A stretch of 64,000 nt of DNA from Nephrocerus scutellatus (GCA_947095585.1 OX352765.1:93084965-93148964); one strand, 5' to 3'. Positions 51,216-63,879 are shown, counted from the first letter of the stretch. A program made the numbers and translations. The notes: generated by a model from the sequence alone, not told the origin.

Positions 51216-51254
51216 CCCTTCAAATCGGAGGAGGTAGTTTAGTAGCCGTAGCAA
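50880..51254 (-). other. 124-codon repeat ORF of unknown nature
   Basis: This - strand frame spans the 94-bp repeats, whose unit is close to 31 codons and therefore stays in frame. NYRIDSNIGH (41-50) recurs as NYKIDNNIGH (104-113), with a diverged middle unit (65-93). No domain is recognised. It has no evident promoter or splice site, so it may be a repeat that happens to remain open. Confidence 0.3.
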
Positions 51255-52637
51255 TATAAAATAGCCAGCTGATTTTGTAATCTTTCGCAGAGCTAATAAC
51301 TTCCATTTATCCGGCTGTTTCTCAAAATTAACACATTTTGAACTGGTTGCGAGAGAGGACCATTATTACTGCTGAAAATGAAGACGTCCACCAAATAAAC
51401 GATCAAAACCTTGCCATGTTAACAGGCGTCGTCGTTCGTCTTTTACTTAAAGTAGAATCTTCAACTATTTTACTACGGAATCTCGACTCGTCACAACATT
51501 GCAACGGCACAAGAATGTGCGTAAAATAGATGCTGGGTAATCTATCTTAACAGGAGAGGGAGAGGATGAAAGAGTTTTTATCCCATGGATACCACGGATC
51601 TCCCTTTTACATTTAACAGATTCCAGATTTCCAGTGAAACTTTCGCTTTCTATGATGATCACTTAGTCACAGGGGCAGTCTATTAAGTACTGCGGTGTAG
51701 ATTTGAGATCGCCATGTTTTCCACGAATAACTTTATGTTGCTTGCTCTAGTGTGGGTTCAACTAAGAATTTATTTACTCTTGCTCGTTGAGGTGAAACTA
51801 AAAACAATGGGCATAGTCGATTAAATAAGCTTTGTCTTATTTTGTTCATATTAAATCCTCAAGTTGAATAATTACTAATTACAATCTAGCTGCCATTATG
51901 TACTCGTATGTACTGTGTATGTAAATCACTTGATATAATGGAAGTGCAAATATAGATCTTCTCATTAAAAATAGGATGTCTGATGATGGGTAACAAATAT
52001 TTCACTTAATGGATAATAAAATTCAGCTGGTGGTGATGAGTACTTGAAAGTTGAATTACCTTTGAAGTACTTGAGTCAGTCAAGTCAGTGAGTAATAAGT
52101 GCGGTCGTCAAGTGGTCTGCTATCTCCACTTAGAGTGTCAAAGTCAATAAAAAAAAAAATTTTAGCTTCGGTTATGAAACAAATAAAGAAAAGAGCTTGA
52201 GAAAATAATAAAAATGAATGCGGGAATTCAAAGTGAAAATTCCACTTTCCTATGAGATGAGAGTAACGCAAATTAAGAAATAATAAATATTCAGTGCTAC
52301 CGTCGATATACTCGTGTTATACGTGTGTTTTCTGGTGTTTATTGAAAGTCCCCTAAAACGTGAAAAGCCTCAGGCTGTGTAAACACTTCTTCTACCCGTT
52401 GTACATTTTACTTTCATCACACATCTTATGGCAGCTCGGCCGCCTGCCCTGGAGAATCGCAAAGAATGAATGAGCAAATACAGGTATGTGCGGGTATTTA
52501 TGTCTGTCTGTGGTTGCAACCAGTTATGAAAAGATAAATGCGTCCGTTTACATAACTGTCTTTGGCTCTTGCATTCGAACAATCTGTCTACATTCGATAG
52601 GCACAGATAGTCTGGCGACTCTAGAGAGGATCAACGT

Positions 52638-52698
52638 CGTTCGACGTCCGAACGATACAATGAACCCCACTTTTCTTGTGTCGTTCGAACGTCGAACG
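52638..52698. repeat. Hairpin-forming inverted repeat
   Basis: CGTTCGACGTCCGAACGAT (52638-52656) pairs with TCGTTCGAACGTCGAACG (52681-52698), with one or two mismatches and a loop of about 24 bases. No flanking element is identified. Confidence 0.6.
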
Positions 52699-53009
52699 TA
52701 TTTAATCAGACATCAGTCTGGATTTGACGTGACCGACTATAATTGCAGCTTAAAAGAAAGTTGGCTTGTATAGGATCACCAAACCGTGATCAATCCTAAG
52801 GGATCCTCCGCAATACTCTCACAATGTCACAGCCGGTATGTTATTACCGGTTTCCAAACGTACACTTCCATATTTAGAAATAAACCCTAAACATATCCTT
52901 TCATAGAAAATAACTTCGCGCCCGGATTGTTTATTTGTTTGTTTCATCGCTATTTCTTCGGCCTTTAAACTCGATTTTGTTTCTATAAAAATTACACTCC
53001 CCGGTATGT

Positions 53010-53500
53010 CCCAGTACGTAATGTATTGTTACAATTCAACCGGCCCAACCTATCGAATTCTACCAACTTGCTATCGACGCCATTGGCCAAATAACCGACC
53101 GACTCATCTGACTTCCTTGGCGACATCCTTATTTTCGGCGACTTTAATTTTGGCTCAACTGCATTCGACTCCATCAGATGATGAATCCTTTTTCATCGCT
53201 TCATATCCCAACTTAACTAAGGAATGTCTCTTCGTAGATCAGCTTACAGACTCAAGTCTATGCTAAGTGAGTGGCGTCCCTAACTACATGGGTAGGCAAT
53301 TAGACTTCATCTTCACAACTGATCCCATTAACTCCTCTGTCTCTCTTTGTCCCCTATCTCTATCGACTTCTTTCTTTTTCCACAACTCTCCACTACAGTC
53401 CCCACATCCTATAGTTCTCCCTTCTTACGACTTTCATAAAGCTAATTTCCGAAAAATTAATGACTATTTTAGCCGGTCTTCATTTGGATTTGTCAATATA
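53010..53500 (+). mobile_element. CR1-like LINE fragment (endonuclease end)
   Basis: LGDILIFGDFNFGSTAFDSI (53117-53176) is the GDFN motif of LINE endonucleases. GRQLDFIFTTDPINSS (53291-53338) is the typical LD-IF-T segment. Later frames read FHKANFRKINDYF. It directly precedes a LOA-like relic of other origin. Confidence 0.75.
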
Positions 53501-53719
53501 TCTTTAAATGATGCCATCTCCACATTTTACAAATAATTATTTAATTCTATCTCTCTCACCATAAAACCTCATCTAAACCTCCTTCTTGGTATAATCGAAG
53601 ACTTTGCTCCTTACGAAATAAGAGAAACAAGTTATGCGCGCGGCTTACCTTCGTACTTGGCGAACTGATTAACCTTCTACTCACGAGTCGGATTGTTAAC
53701 TCAAAACTGGGTATGTCGT

Positions 53720-54475
53720 CTGCAGAGGAACCCCGCAAGGTAGAGTCCTATCCACCCCTCTATAGAACTTAGTAGTAAATGAACTGCTTGTATGCGTGAG
53801 AAGAGATTGCTGCCGAGTGATTGCTTATGCGGATAACGTTGCTATTGCCGCCTCAGAAGAGTACCCTGACACCTTAAGAGAACTCCTGCAAAATGCTCTC
53901 AACAAGTTAACAAATTGGGCAGATCGCTGCGGCTTAGGAGTCCCACACAAAACTGCACTTATCCTCTTTACTAGGAAATACAAAATCCCACATGTTGACC
54001 CTCCTTCTATTAAAGGTACAAGCTTAGTATTCTCCGATACAGCTAAGTATTTGGGTCTCATGTTGGATAGAAAGCTAAGCTGGAAACCTAACATACAAAA
54101 AAGAGTTCGAAAAGCCACAGTGGTCTTCAAACCCATATAATTCATTGGCTATATACAGCGGTAGTAAGACCTACTCTTATAGACTGTTTGGTGGACTGCC
54201 TTAAATAAGAAAGTAAACCTTAACCAATATAACCAAAGTCCAAGGATCAGCTAGTCTATGTATGAGCGGAGCATTTCGGACAACCCCATCCGCTACACTG
54301 GACATTCTGTTCGACCTTACACCTCTCGAACTTTTCAGCAGGCAAGTAGCTGTTAGCTCGGCTATTCGCCTCAATCGGCCACTCCTCTATTCTGAATTTA
54401 GTCAGGATCCCAAACAACCTAGACTACACCACTACACAGCTCCATTCCAATAAAAACTGCCAGGACTCCAAGGGC
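53720..54475 (+). mobile_element. LOA-like LINE relic (RT)
   Basis: The frame 53796-54140 reads VIAYADNVAIAASEEYPDTL (YADN in place of YADD), then LILFTRKYKIPHV, FSDTAKYLGLMLDRKLSWKP. The thumb follows in 54262-54453 (MSGAFRTTPSATLDILFDL). It is the same subfamily as 41230-42125, in the opposite orientation. Confidence 0.85.
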
Positions 54476-55333
54476 CGATGTCCCGATAAAATAAACATGA
54501 AAATTTTCAATTTATATGAGTTATAGTCTTTTTAGTGCTTAGATTCAGTGTAGAAATGTACGGACGCATCGACGCATTGTATTGGCATTGAATAATGTCT
54601 TTAGTTCATTGTTCTTAGTTCACCGATGGTCACCAGATGTTGAAATTGAAAAAAATCGTATCTTTACCTACACGAAACAAAACTGATCCATTATGAAATC
54701 GATTTTGGCGTTGTCTCTGCTAAAGCAAATTTCAATGACCCCAATTGAAAAAATGAAAAATACACTTCCACCAAAACCAAAACCCAAATAAAAATTGCTT
54801 TTAAATAATAATCAATCGTTGCGTTACCGTTACATGTTACATGTTTCATTGTGTCTATAAGTCTGTATCTGTTGTAGTACCGAACAGCTTTAAAACATAA
54901 ATAGTCGTACAGTCGCAGACGGAGAAAATTGATGAATTTTTTGGCAACATTAACTGACACGAATTTTCGATTTTTTTTCGTTTTGCTCCACCCAAAGATT
55001 TTCTCGGGAAATTTTTGAAAGTGTTTTTCTGTTGTGGGTTTTTAATTCTTCGTACGTCAATTGAAACGCATCCAATTATTTGTTGGACGGGGGCGAACAA
55101 AAATCGATGAGGAGGAGCAATGAATACATTAGTGGTGAGGTAATAAATTTCAAAATTTGTTCTTCGAACATCACGAACGTTTGTTTGAACTTTGAAGATT
55201 GAATTGTGGGATATCGATGTCATCCGGTCGGTGCATTTATGTAGATCGGTGCAAATTCTGAATAAATTAATAATGAATGCCATTTGTGAATCGTTGCATA
55301 TTGCATCTAATATTTCATGTTGTCCCTTTCAAG

Positions 55334-55502
55334 GTACTGGTACGTTCGGACGTGTGTGTCTCTGCAAGGACAAACAAACAGACAAATATTGTGCGATGAA
55401 GATCCTAGCTATGGCCGATGTGATACGCCTCAAACAGATTGATCATGTGAAAAACGAAAGAAACATTCTGCAGGAGATCAATCATCCGTTTGTGATCAGT
55501 TT
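55334..55502 (+). CDS. Pka-C3: Pka-C3 exon: glycine loop to helix C
   Basis: The exon follows a ccctttcaag acceptor and ends at a gttt/gtgagt-type donor (55502/55503, phase 2). It completes Gly144 split by the preceding intron and encodes residues 144-199 plus two bases of 200. Visible kinase parts are the glycine-rich nucleotide loop GTGTFGRV (144-151), the ATP-anchoring lysine in AMKIL (Lys166), and the helix-C glutamate in KNERNIL (Glu185). The segment then runs through NHPFVISL, which is beta-4 of the small lobe. All residues needed in the small lobe are present. Nothing is frameshifted, although this exon is 32 kb from the previous one. Confidence 0.94.
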
Positions 55503-55571
55503 GTGAGTTACACTGTTAACACTTAACTTTAGTAAAACGTCTCCTAAACTGAATGGTTATCTACTCCGCAG

Positions 55572-55681
55572 ACAATGGTCAACAAAGGACGATTGCTGTT
55601 TGTATATGCTGTTCGAGTATGTTTGCGGCGGAGAGCTCTTTTCGTATTTAAGAAATGCTGGAAGGTTCAGTAGTCAAGCGG
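55572..55681 (+). CDS. Pka-C3: Pka-C3 exon: hinge and start of large lobe
   Basis: A 110-base exon between a 69-base intron (55503-55571, acceptor ctccgcag) and a gcgg/gtgagt donor at 55681/55682 (phase 1). It encodes the end of residue 200 through 236: the segment WSTKDD, then LYMLFEYVCGGEL, which contains the PKA-type hinge (FEYVCGG) and its Glu, then the helix-D segment FSYLRNAGRFSSQA. The short upstream intron contrasts with the two long introns on either side. Family assignment rests on the continuous match to the PKA/PRKX hinge pattern. Confidence 0.94.
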
Positions 55682-55719
55682 GTGAGTGTAATGTCGAAAA
55701 GCATATAATCCTAATATAT

Positions 55720-57290
55720 AAAAACGAAAGGTGATTGTACTGTGTGTTAGCAATTAACTCGAAGGCTATTAATCCGAGCGAACTAGGCAGGGGTCTTAGA
55801 CCTTAACTAGATTTTTTCCCGGCGTTGCTCGGTCGGAAAAATATTGATTATACACTAAAATCGGTGGTTTAAGATTATTTTTACACGTCATTCGCTTCCA
55901 ACCCTATGGTTTATATATAATATTCATCTCAGCGATCCAGAGAACTTTGGGCCCGACACTTACAGGGGTGTCCAAAAAAATATTTCAACTTATATAGGAT
56001 ACTAGCTGATATCCCCGGTGTTACCCGGGATCTGCTGACCCCGCCAAGACCCACCAAATGCCGAGATTTGAACTCGTTACAGACAAACATAAATACACAT
56101 TTTCGAAAATATCTTAACTCAAGCGGGTTGAAAAAAAAACGTAAAGTTATCCACGCACCAAACAAACATATAATGTGAATATGGCTTCGATACGTCCACT
56201 GGTATAGGCGTGCAGCGCCACCGTGTCCAAAAAAACATAAACTTATCAGAGTACCAAACACACATATGGTATAAATATGGCTTTGTTACGAACGCTTTTA
56301 TACATTAGCAATAGACATTTTCAAAAATATCCCGACTTCAGCTCCACCTACCGGACTCGAAAAAGAGATAAACATTTAGGATCATATGGTGTAAATTTGG
56401 CTTCAATGTGTGGTTTAGGTGTAATGCTCTTACACACATGTGTAACAATATGTCTACTCGAGCGCCATCTACCAAGTTAAAAAAAAACATGAAACTAATA
56501 TGTAGTGTACATATTTCTTCGATACGTCCAGTTGTTTAGGCGCGAAGACGTATTTTATGCCGGATGACATCTCGATTCCAGCGCCACCTACCGAATCTAA
56601 AATAAACATTAACTTATCGGAACACTAAACAAACTTATGGTGTGAATATGGCTTCGATACGCCCAGTGGTCAGATATATATGCAGAATGACATTTTTAAA
56701 AATATCTCGACTATAGGGCCACCTACCGGATAAAAGAAATAGATAAACATTCAGAAGCATCAATCGCACAAACGGTGTGAATCTAGTTTTTTCATACGCC
56801 CATAGACGAAACTGAGTGTTTCATACACTATAACCTAGCTTCAAAAGCCGCCTTTACATACTCTAGTGATTTAACATATAAAATAATTTTGTTATTTACT
56901 GCAGTCACAGGGAACACACATTCCCATAGTAATTTTGCATTGCGCATAACTGGTTTAACAGAAAAATTGTTTTGGTCGTGTGAAAAATAGCGTACATTAC
57001 TTGCTGAAAAGTGCTTATCGTGCTCATTACCGGCTCGTGCTACAAGCTTCTAACTCGCACAATAACGCCCACTTTCCTAGCTCGTTATGTAATACACAAT
57101 AGTGTGTCTAGTAGCTTAGGCGTGATGTTATAACGACGATATGCGCACCAACACTCCAAACCACATTTTCGTAAGTATCTCTACTCCAACATCATCTACA
57201 TATGGTGTGAATGTGGCTTCGACACGTCCAGTGGTTTAGGAGGCTATCGATTACATATATACGCACATCCATTTCTATATATAAGATAAC
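55720..57290 (+). repeat. Tandem repeat C in intron 4
   Basis: At least six units each contain a variant of ATGGTGTGAATATGGCTTCG followed by ATACGTCCAGTGGTTTAGG (about 56170, 56270, 56390, 56510, 56645, 56780, 57205) and CAGCGCCACCTACCGGA. The spacing is irregular, 95-140 bases. The left edge has CCCGG-rich words like those seen at Helitron-type ends; this is suggestive only. Confidence 0.7.
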
Positions 57291-59089
57291 AGGTGTCGCC
57301 TGGCTACCCTCCGCCCTCTACTGGCCCCAACCCAAATGACCCCCCCATGGATCCCACACCAACTTAACCCTTATAGATATAGATAAGTGGTAACATCTTC
57401 ACGGCTGGTACGTCTTTATTCCCAGAACGAGAAAACAGTGGACGTCCAAGAAGAATTCGAACGGAAAATAAAACCATAAATGTTCAAAGCACAATGATTA
57501 GGAGTTCAAGAAAGTCAAGTACGAGATTAGCATTGGAAATCGCGCGTACAAGTGTCTTAAGAATTCTCTACCTCGATCTGGAAATGAAGCCGTGAAGATG
57601 TGACCACATACAAGTTTTTTTCAAATGTCCTAGATTCTTTTTATTTTATAACGGAACGTGACCTCCCTCTGGACTAATGGATCCCATGCTTGAGCAGTTG
57701 ACCGCGATAGCACTCGCTGAGTGTGTCGGAAGCGAAGCGCCCTTGAAGAGCTAGTTCACAATAGAAATATTCTCTGCCTTTTTATTTATTCGAGTTAACT
57801 TATTGTTTAATTGAAGGCATAATAATTCATAGTCGTTTCCTAGAAATGAGTAATCAAGTTGCCAAAATTGCCCTTCAAGACTTACACACCACAAATTTGT
57901 TTATTAATTCATTTCCTATACTTTAGCTTACATAGTAACTGAATAAGAATTGATGATAATTTAATAAAATGCATTAATTGCAAATTAAAATACAGAAAAC
58001 CTTGCACCCCTCCCCCCTTACCAAGCATCGAAAACGGTTCGTTGCACACGAATGATGTTAACCAATGAACTTTTTTTCTCAGTGAAATTAAAAAAAATTA
58101 TCCAATTTTATGAATAATCCACAAATAAACTATACAGTGTAGATTACTTATTAAATTATTTTTAATTAAATGCCAGAAAGACTGAATTTTGAAGCAACAC
58201 GATTCAGGAAGGAGGAGGGGTTGGTTGAGGCGCGTCTAAACAGAAAATTTTAACGTCTAATTGCCGTATCGATAAATAATTACGTACTCTGGGAACAGGT
58301 GACAATGACAACCCTGACACGAACAAAAGCCAACAGACAGACAAACAGGGAGACATGAGGCAGGCATACGAGTATATGCCAGGCGGGTGTTGTTTTTCCG
58401 TTTCACACATTGTATGAGGATCACAGACGGTTTTGGTTATTGCTTCAGCTAATCACCATTGGATCTGCCTTTTCCGAGTTCTTTTTTTGTTTGTTATAAA
58501 AATTCGTATTTTTTTTTTTTCAATTTGTTTGTTATAACAGAGAACACACTTAAAATAGTTGGTAGACGTATGCAGCTAATTTTGGATCAAGCTCTAAGCA
58601 TCAAGCATTTGGCAGTGGCATCATCATCATCATCACCATCAGTATTGTGCATATCAATAAATCGCAATAAATTAGAAATCAGAAATTAGACTAAACACCC
58701 ACTGCAATTACGGTAAAGTGATTCATTCACATGGGGTATTTCACTCCATGTGAGGCGTGTCAATTGATGTGCAACAAACTGAAACTGACCAACTATTAGA
58801 TCTTGAAATAGTATGCATTTGCAACGCAATGATTAATTGCATGCATCGACATCGACATGTTGCAGACATCCTTTTTAAGCAAACGAAATTAATTACCCTG
58901 TATGATTTATTAATGGGAATAATCCACTTGGTTTGCGAATATTTTTATTCACCGACGATAGAATAATTGCTTCCGAAACACTAAATAATATCGTTAATAA
59001 TGATGGTAATAATTCAAACGTGGACCCTATAGCAAGACAAAATAAGTTTGAGAAAATAGAAAGATAGATTGCTAATTAATACAGTTTTT

Positions 59090-59290
59090 GTAACAGAATG
59101 TTATTTACTTACAATATTTATCAAAAAAGATACACATGTGTAAAAATATTTGTATGGGATCACTTCCAACTTTCAATAGTAAGTGTTGTCATCGGAGATT
59201 TTTTTTTAGATACGTTTATGTTTAAAATTTGAAGAAAATCGGCCTAATTTTTAAAGAATTTATATGGGCTACCCTTGGGCCTCAGGGCCA
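59090..59290 (-). repeat. Satellite family A, inverted monomers
   Basis: The complement carries the GACAACACTTACTATTG and AAGAAAATCGGCC words of family A, opposite in orientation to all other copies in the window. TTTGTATGG recurs at 59660. Confidence 0.6.
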
Positions 59291-59299
59291 GTTCACTCA

Positions 59300-59655
59300 A
59301 ACCATGACCATATTCGCAACATCAACCCCGCGAACACCAGAGCCACACACGCTCAAAGAAACACCATCAAGGAGCTCTCCAACACCACCATACGTAGATA
59401 CCTAACAGCCATCACCTACAGCAGCACACAACAAGACTGCCCCAGGAAGTGTACCCCAATGTTCTGTCGCCAGTTTGTAGAACACCCAACGCACCTAACA
59501 AGAGCAAGCGTGCTACTCTCATGATATTGCCCACCCTTGGCCACGACAACACCTCACATATTCTACTTCCCATCGAAGTCAAATCAGCCATTCGCTGTGC
59601 AAAACCCTCCAAACCTCAACAGGTATCACTTACCTCACTCAAATCTTCACTTAAC
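59300..59655 (+). mobile_element. Jockey/R1-group-like LINE fragment (RT start)
   Basis: Reads NTIKELSNTTIRRYLTAI (about 59360-59410), then HDNTSHILLPIEVKSAIRCA (59548-59600) and K-x-SK. This is the block just before the K-A-x-GPDG motif of LINE RTs. It is cut at 59655. Confidence 0.6.
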
Positions 59656-60216
59656 TTTTTGTAAAATATTTGTATGGAAACAATTCCTTCCTTCTTAGCC
59701 CAAAGAAACAACGATTGACGTTGCAGTAATTCTTCGTTTAATTTCTGAGCTGATGGTGTCGTTATCAGATGTTATAGCAGATACTTCAAAGCTCTAGCTG
59801 TCTGTTGTGACATTCTAACCAATGTTTCGTTGTTGGCCCTTCCTCTAAGCACTTGACCCACGGCGCGCAAAAATTATAAAATAATGTAGCATACTTGTTA
59901 TATTCAATTCGTTTTTAACTTTCTTTCCAATTATATAGCTGTTTATTCTTCTTTTCGAACTTAAAAATACAGTAATACAAAATGGCTACTTCTTGGCCTA
60001 TGTTAACTTTGTGGAAAGGCGCAAAAAGTTTTTAAAAAGCAATATGGGATATTCCAAAAGTTCTTAATCAAAAACTACTAAGCTTTGGTTGTAAGCAAAA
60101 TGTTGATAAGCAAGCGTTGCCAACTAACGTTGCATTCCACAAATCAACTCTCAACGCACCTGGATAAGTTTCGTTTCTAAAATTGTACCATAATGAGATT
60201 AGGCAATGGCCAACGC

Positions 60217-60486
60217 GTTGTGGCTCTAGTGGTTAGTTAGTGCGTTGGACTTCTGATTAAGAGGTTCGAGGTTCAAATCCCAAAAACACTAAAAGTATTT
60301 TTAACAGCCCTACCTATCGCGAGTGTCTGACAAACATCCGAGAGTAATACCTCGTCACAGAAAGCTTCTCAACTCACCTTTCGGATTGCACATTGTGTAC
60401 AAAAATATAACACGCACAACACGAATGGTCGCGAGAAGCTAGGCCTCGGACGGCAACGGTCTGTCACACCAAATTTTATTATTATT
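60217..60486 (+). mobile_element. tRNA-derived SINE, complete copy (+ strand)
   Basis: The head GTGGCTCTAGTGGTTAG carries an A-box with one extra base (60221-60232). B-box GGTTCAAATCC (60270-60280) is perfect. The body is as in the other copies and the tail is TTATTATTATTAAT. Target duplication AATGRYCAACGC at 60205-60216 and 60487-60498 matches 10 of 12 bases. It lies about 385 bases upstream of the catalytic-loop exon. Confidence 0.85.
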
Positions 60487-60753
60487 AATGATCAACGCCC
60501 TGGTTGATTTATATAACCACGTGGAACTGAAGATTGCCTTTACTCGAAATCATTAGAAAATATGTTTTTCTGAGTCTCTCAGTTGTGTCTTATATAGAAC
60601 CACGATATCGTTTAGTCTTCTCACTAGAATTGTGTGGTCCTAGAGCGACCTAGTCTCAGGACTCGTGTGGTGGTGAAGGCGATCCTCATGCTTTTTGGCG
60701 AATCTGTGTATTTCATTTTGTAAAGCCACTCTTTATAGCGATGGTTAAGTTAG

Positions 60754-61122
<369 letters not shown>

Positions 61123-62079
61123 TAGATACATAGATAATCGATGAGATGAATGGATGAAAATGATGACGGTATGACTCACCCGGTTTTTCACATGGTATAC
61201 TACGGTGAGGATGAAATGCCCGTCATCAATACATTATACGTACGGAGATGTAATTAAGATTTGATTCAGCAGCAGCTGGGTGCTTCCCAGCCATTCTCAT
61301 ACCACTTGGTTTGTTGTCTAGTGTACCAAACATTTTCCTGACAAGTGTGTGAACGGTTTTGGCCGACGACTATTTTTGTGAATGATTCCTATTCGCGTTG
61401 GTTGGCCTGCGCTTTAGCACATTTCTATTTACTAATCCATTAGTCATTCGTATACATAGATACATACGTGCGTATGTATGTGCGTTTGTGTGTTGATATG
61501 TCTTCAAAATCCATCCCAACAAAATGACTCGAAAATGATGATGTTGGGATTATTCGAAATGTACGAGGTTGCTGTGGGATTATCATTGAGTCCGAGACGG
61601 ACGATACACAAATAAGCCACTATGAGGGTATATTTGTTAACGTAAAATAGTGGGAGAAGAAACGTCTACACTTTTTTTTTTATACATACACATACTTATG
61701 TACACAAGATTAATGTTTGTCCGAAGAAAGCGATATTTTTAGCAACGTCGATGTTGTTGTAGGCTCGCTTCATATTGTTGTCTCAATAATTGCGTTTAGA
61801 TGTTATCTAAAATTTATTACAAGCAAGGAACAAGCTTTTGAGTTTAATATTTACATTAAACACAAAAAACCGCCTTGAGCTTTGAGGGCAACGTTCGCAG
61901 ATTCACTTCACTTACAGATGGCTGCCAGGTGGATTACAGAAAACTAAAACAAATAAACAACCACATAGGACAAGGTGCCCTTTCCTTAGACTTAACGAAT
62001 GTCAAATATCAACCGCATAGCTATGACCTAACATAAAACGAATTCAATGGATTTATCTTTAAGAACGCCCTTTTTTATT

Positions 62080-62345
62080 TTGATTTTTTAAACAACTTTT
62101 GTTTAAGATATCAAAAAGACATTTATTTCTGATTAAAGAACCATTGATGCCATCAACTATACAATAAAACATCATTCAAATATCCGCCACAGAAACGCCT
62201 GCTCGAGTGAATGCGCTGAAGCCAAAGTTAGTATAAATCGGGCGATGTGCCGGTTATTTCGCGTTCGATGTTGCTCCTGAGGTCGTCGAAAGTCTCTGGC
62301 TTATTGGCATAGACCGTGGACTTGACATAGCCCCAAAGAAAAAAG
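62080..62345 (-). mobile_element. Tc1/mariner-like transposase C-terminal relic
   Basis: The - strand gives DFFLWGYVKSTVYANKPETF (62345-62286), DDLRSNIEREI and, after decay, RIHSS and GGYLNDV. It is a second copy of the family at 39590-39920, without that copy's insertion. Confidence 0.8.
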
Positions 62346-62439
62346 TCTAGACTTACATCGCCATGGCTAATGTTAAAAACCAAGTGAAGATATCAGGAAC
62401 CACTTTTAAATGCATTCCTCATCTATAACTTCTCTGCAT

Positions 62440-63280
62440 TTTCAATACTGGCGTTGAAAAAAGTGAGCCGGGTTTTTGATGTATTGGCGACAGGAACAGT
62501 CCATCCAAAAACTGGTTTATGCACACGATATTGACATGATTGCTAAAAATCAAGAAACAAGTATAAACTGTACATCCTAATCCCTCAGACGACCAGAAAT
62601 CTGTGGCTTCACATAAATGAGAGCCAAACAAAGTACATGACGGCCAAGTCTGCGGGCAGATGATCTAACATTGATCCCTCAATTAAGATGGAATGGAGCA
62701 CGCATTCGAAAAAGTGCACTCCTTTAACTATCTCGGGTAAGTTGTAGTAACCGATTACAGCATGGGACTAGAAATACGCATATGGTTACTTAAAGCCAAC
62801 AAAGCTTACTTTATTTTGTCAACACTCTTGAAACCATAACATACAAGATGCTAGTGTATAAGAAAATGGTCATACCAATACTTACATATGGATCCTTAAA
62901 TTGGGAGTTTTGCTAAAAGTCCTCTGACCTCTGACTTCTTATTAGCAGCGTTCGAGAGAAAAGTCTTAAGAAGAACTTTTGGACACATATGTAAAGAAGT
63001 ACGGTTCTGAAGACTTTACAATGATCTCGTCACATTGTAGATGAGCATAAAAGAATCGAGTTCTCAAGCTCGTTAGGCTCTGGGGTCAGGATACCTAGCT
63101 CGTTTAAGTGTTGCGGTAGAATTTATGGTACATAGCAGCAAGGCAGACTAAACATACGCTATAAGGATGGCGTAGAGAACTATGCCCAGAATTTATGGAT
63201 GCCAAAACGGAATGAATCGGGACCGGTGAAAACATTTGTTGGTGGATATAAGTACCAGACCCCGGTTGTAATGCTTAACA
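62440..63280 (+). mobile_element. RTE-type LINE relic, C-terminal part
   Basis: VYAHDIDMIAKNQETSINCT (62515-62575) is the YADD region with the second Asp kept (A-H-D-D to A-H-D-I). Later: LLKANKAYFILSTLLK (62790-62835), FERKVLRRTFGHIC (62950-62990), then a C-terminus ending in ATGATGATGAC. Decayed. Confidence 0.75.
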
Positions 63281-63496
63281 TGATGATGACACTTACAGAA
63301 CCTATCGGGAGGCCAAGATCCAAAAATGATGATAATTTGAAATGGATATTCTGATTACATTTTGACATCGAACATTTGCAAAGGAACCAAATATTTATCT
63401 CTCACACAGATGCGGTAAATGTTTAATAACAACAACAGCAAGAACAACAAAAAGTAATCTCATATTAATCGATCGGATAAATAAATAAACAAAACG

Positions 63497-63596
63497 TGAT
63501 GTGTGGTTGGTTCATATAGTGGCCGGTGGTTGGTGGCAGCCAAAACTTGATGTGTGGTTGGTTCATATAGTGGCCGGTGGTTGGTGGCAGCCAAAA
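63497..63596 (+). repeat. Perfect 49-bp tandem duplication
   Basis: 63497-63545 and 63548-63596 are identical, period 51. The unit contains GTGGCCGGTGGTTGGTGGCA. Perfect identity suggests a recent event. Confidence 0.95.
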
Positions 63597-63879
63597 AAAT
63601 GTTTTATAACAACAGCATGGGATTATTATTTTTACGTCGAGCAAAAAAAAAAAGCCAACAACAACAAAAAAACAACAAAATGAAGTGTGAAAGAGAGACT
63701 GCAAATTGCGGTTAAAAGTCAAATTTTATTGCTTTGTGGCAGAATAAAAATTGGCTGTTGGTTCTTTTAGCAACAAAATTATTGTTTTTTTAAAACTCTA
63801 ATGCGATGATGACAGGTCGTAGGAGTGGAAATATTGTCTGTGGTGTATATCTGGTTGGGCGCCAAACATCGAAAGTGCA

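Larger units (their letters stand above)
22938..55333 (+). other. Intron 2 of Pka-C3 (32.4 kb)
   Basis: Donor gtaagt at 22938 and acceptor ttcaag at 55333 are both strong and phase 1. Besides the listed elements, 24350-25590, 27160-29270, 32200-33780, 36580-37430, 38840-39590, 39930-41200, 42130-43600, 44610-46280, 47550-50550, 51260-52630 and 54480-55330 hold AT-rich sequence with no gene I recognise. There is an (ATTTC) microsatellite near 37290-37315 and a 14-bp perfect palindrome at 45317-45330. A direct repeat of about 15 bp (gatcttggtgag type) lies near 48130-48155. Confidence 0.85.
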
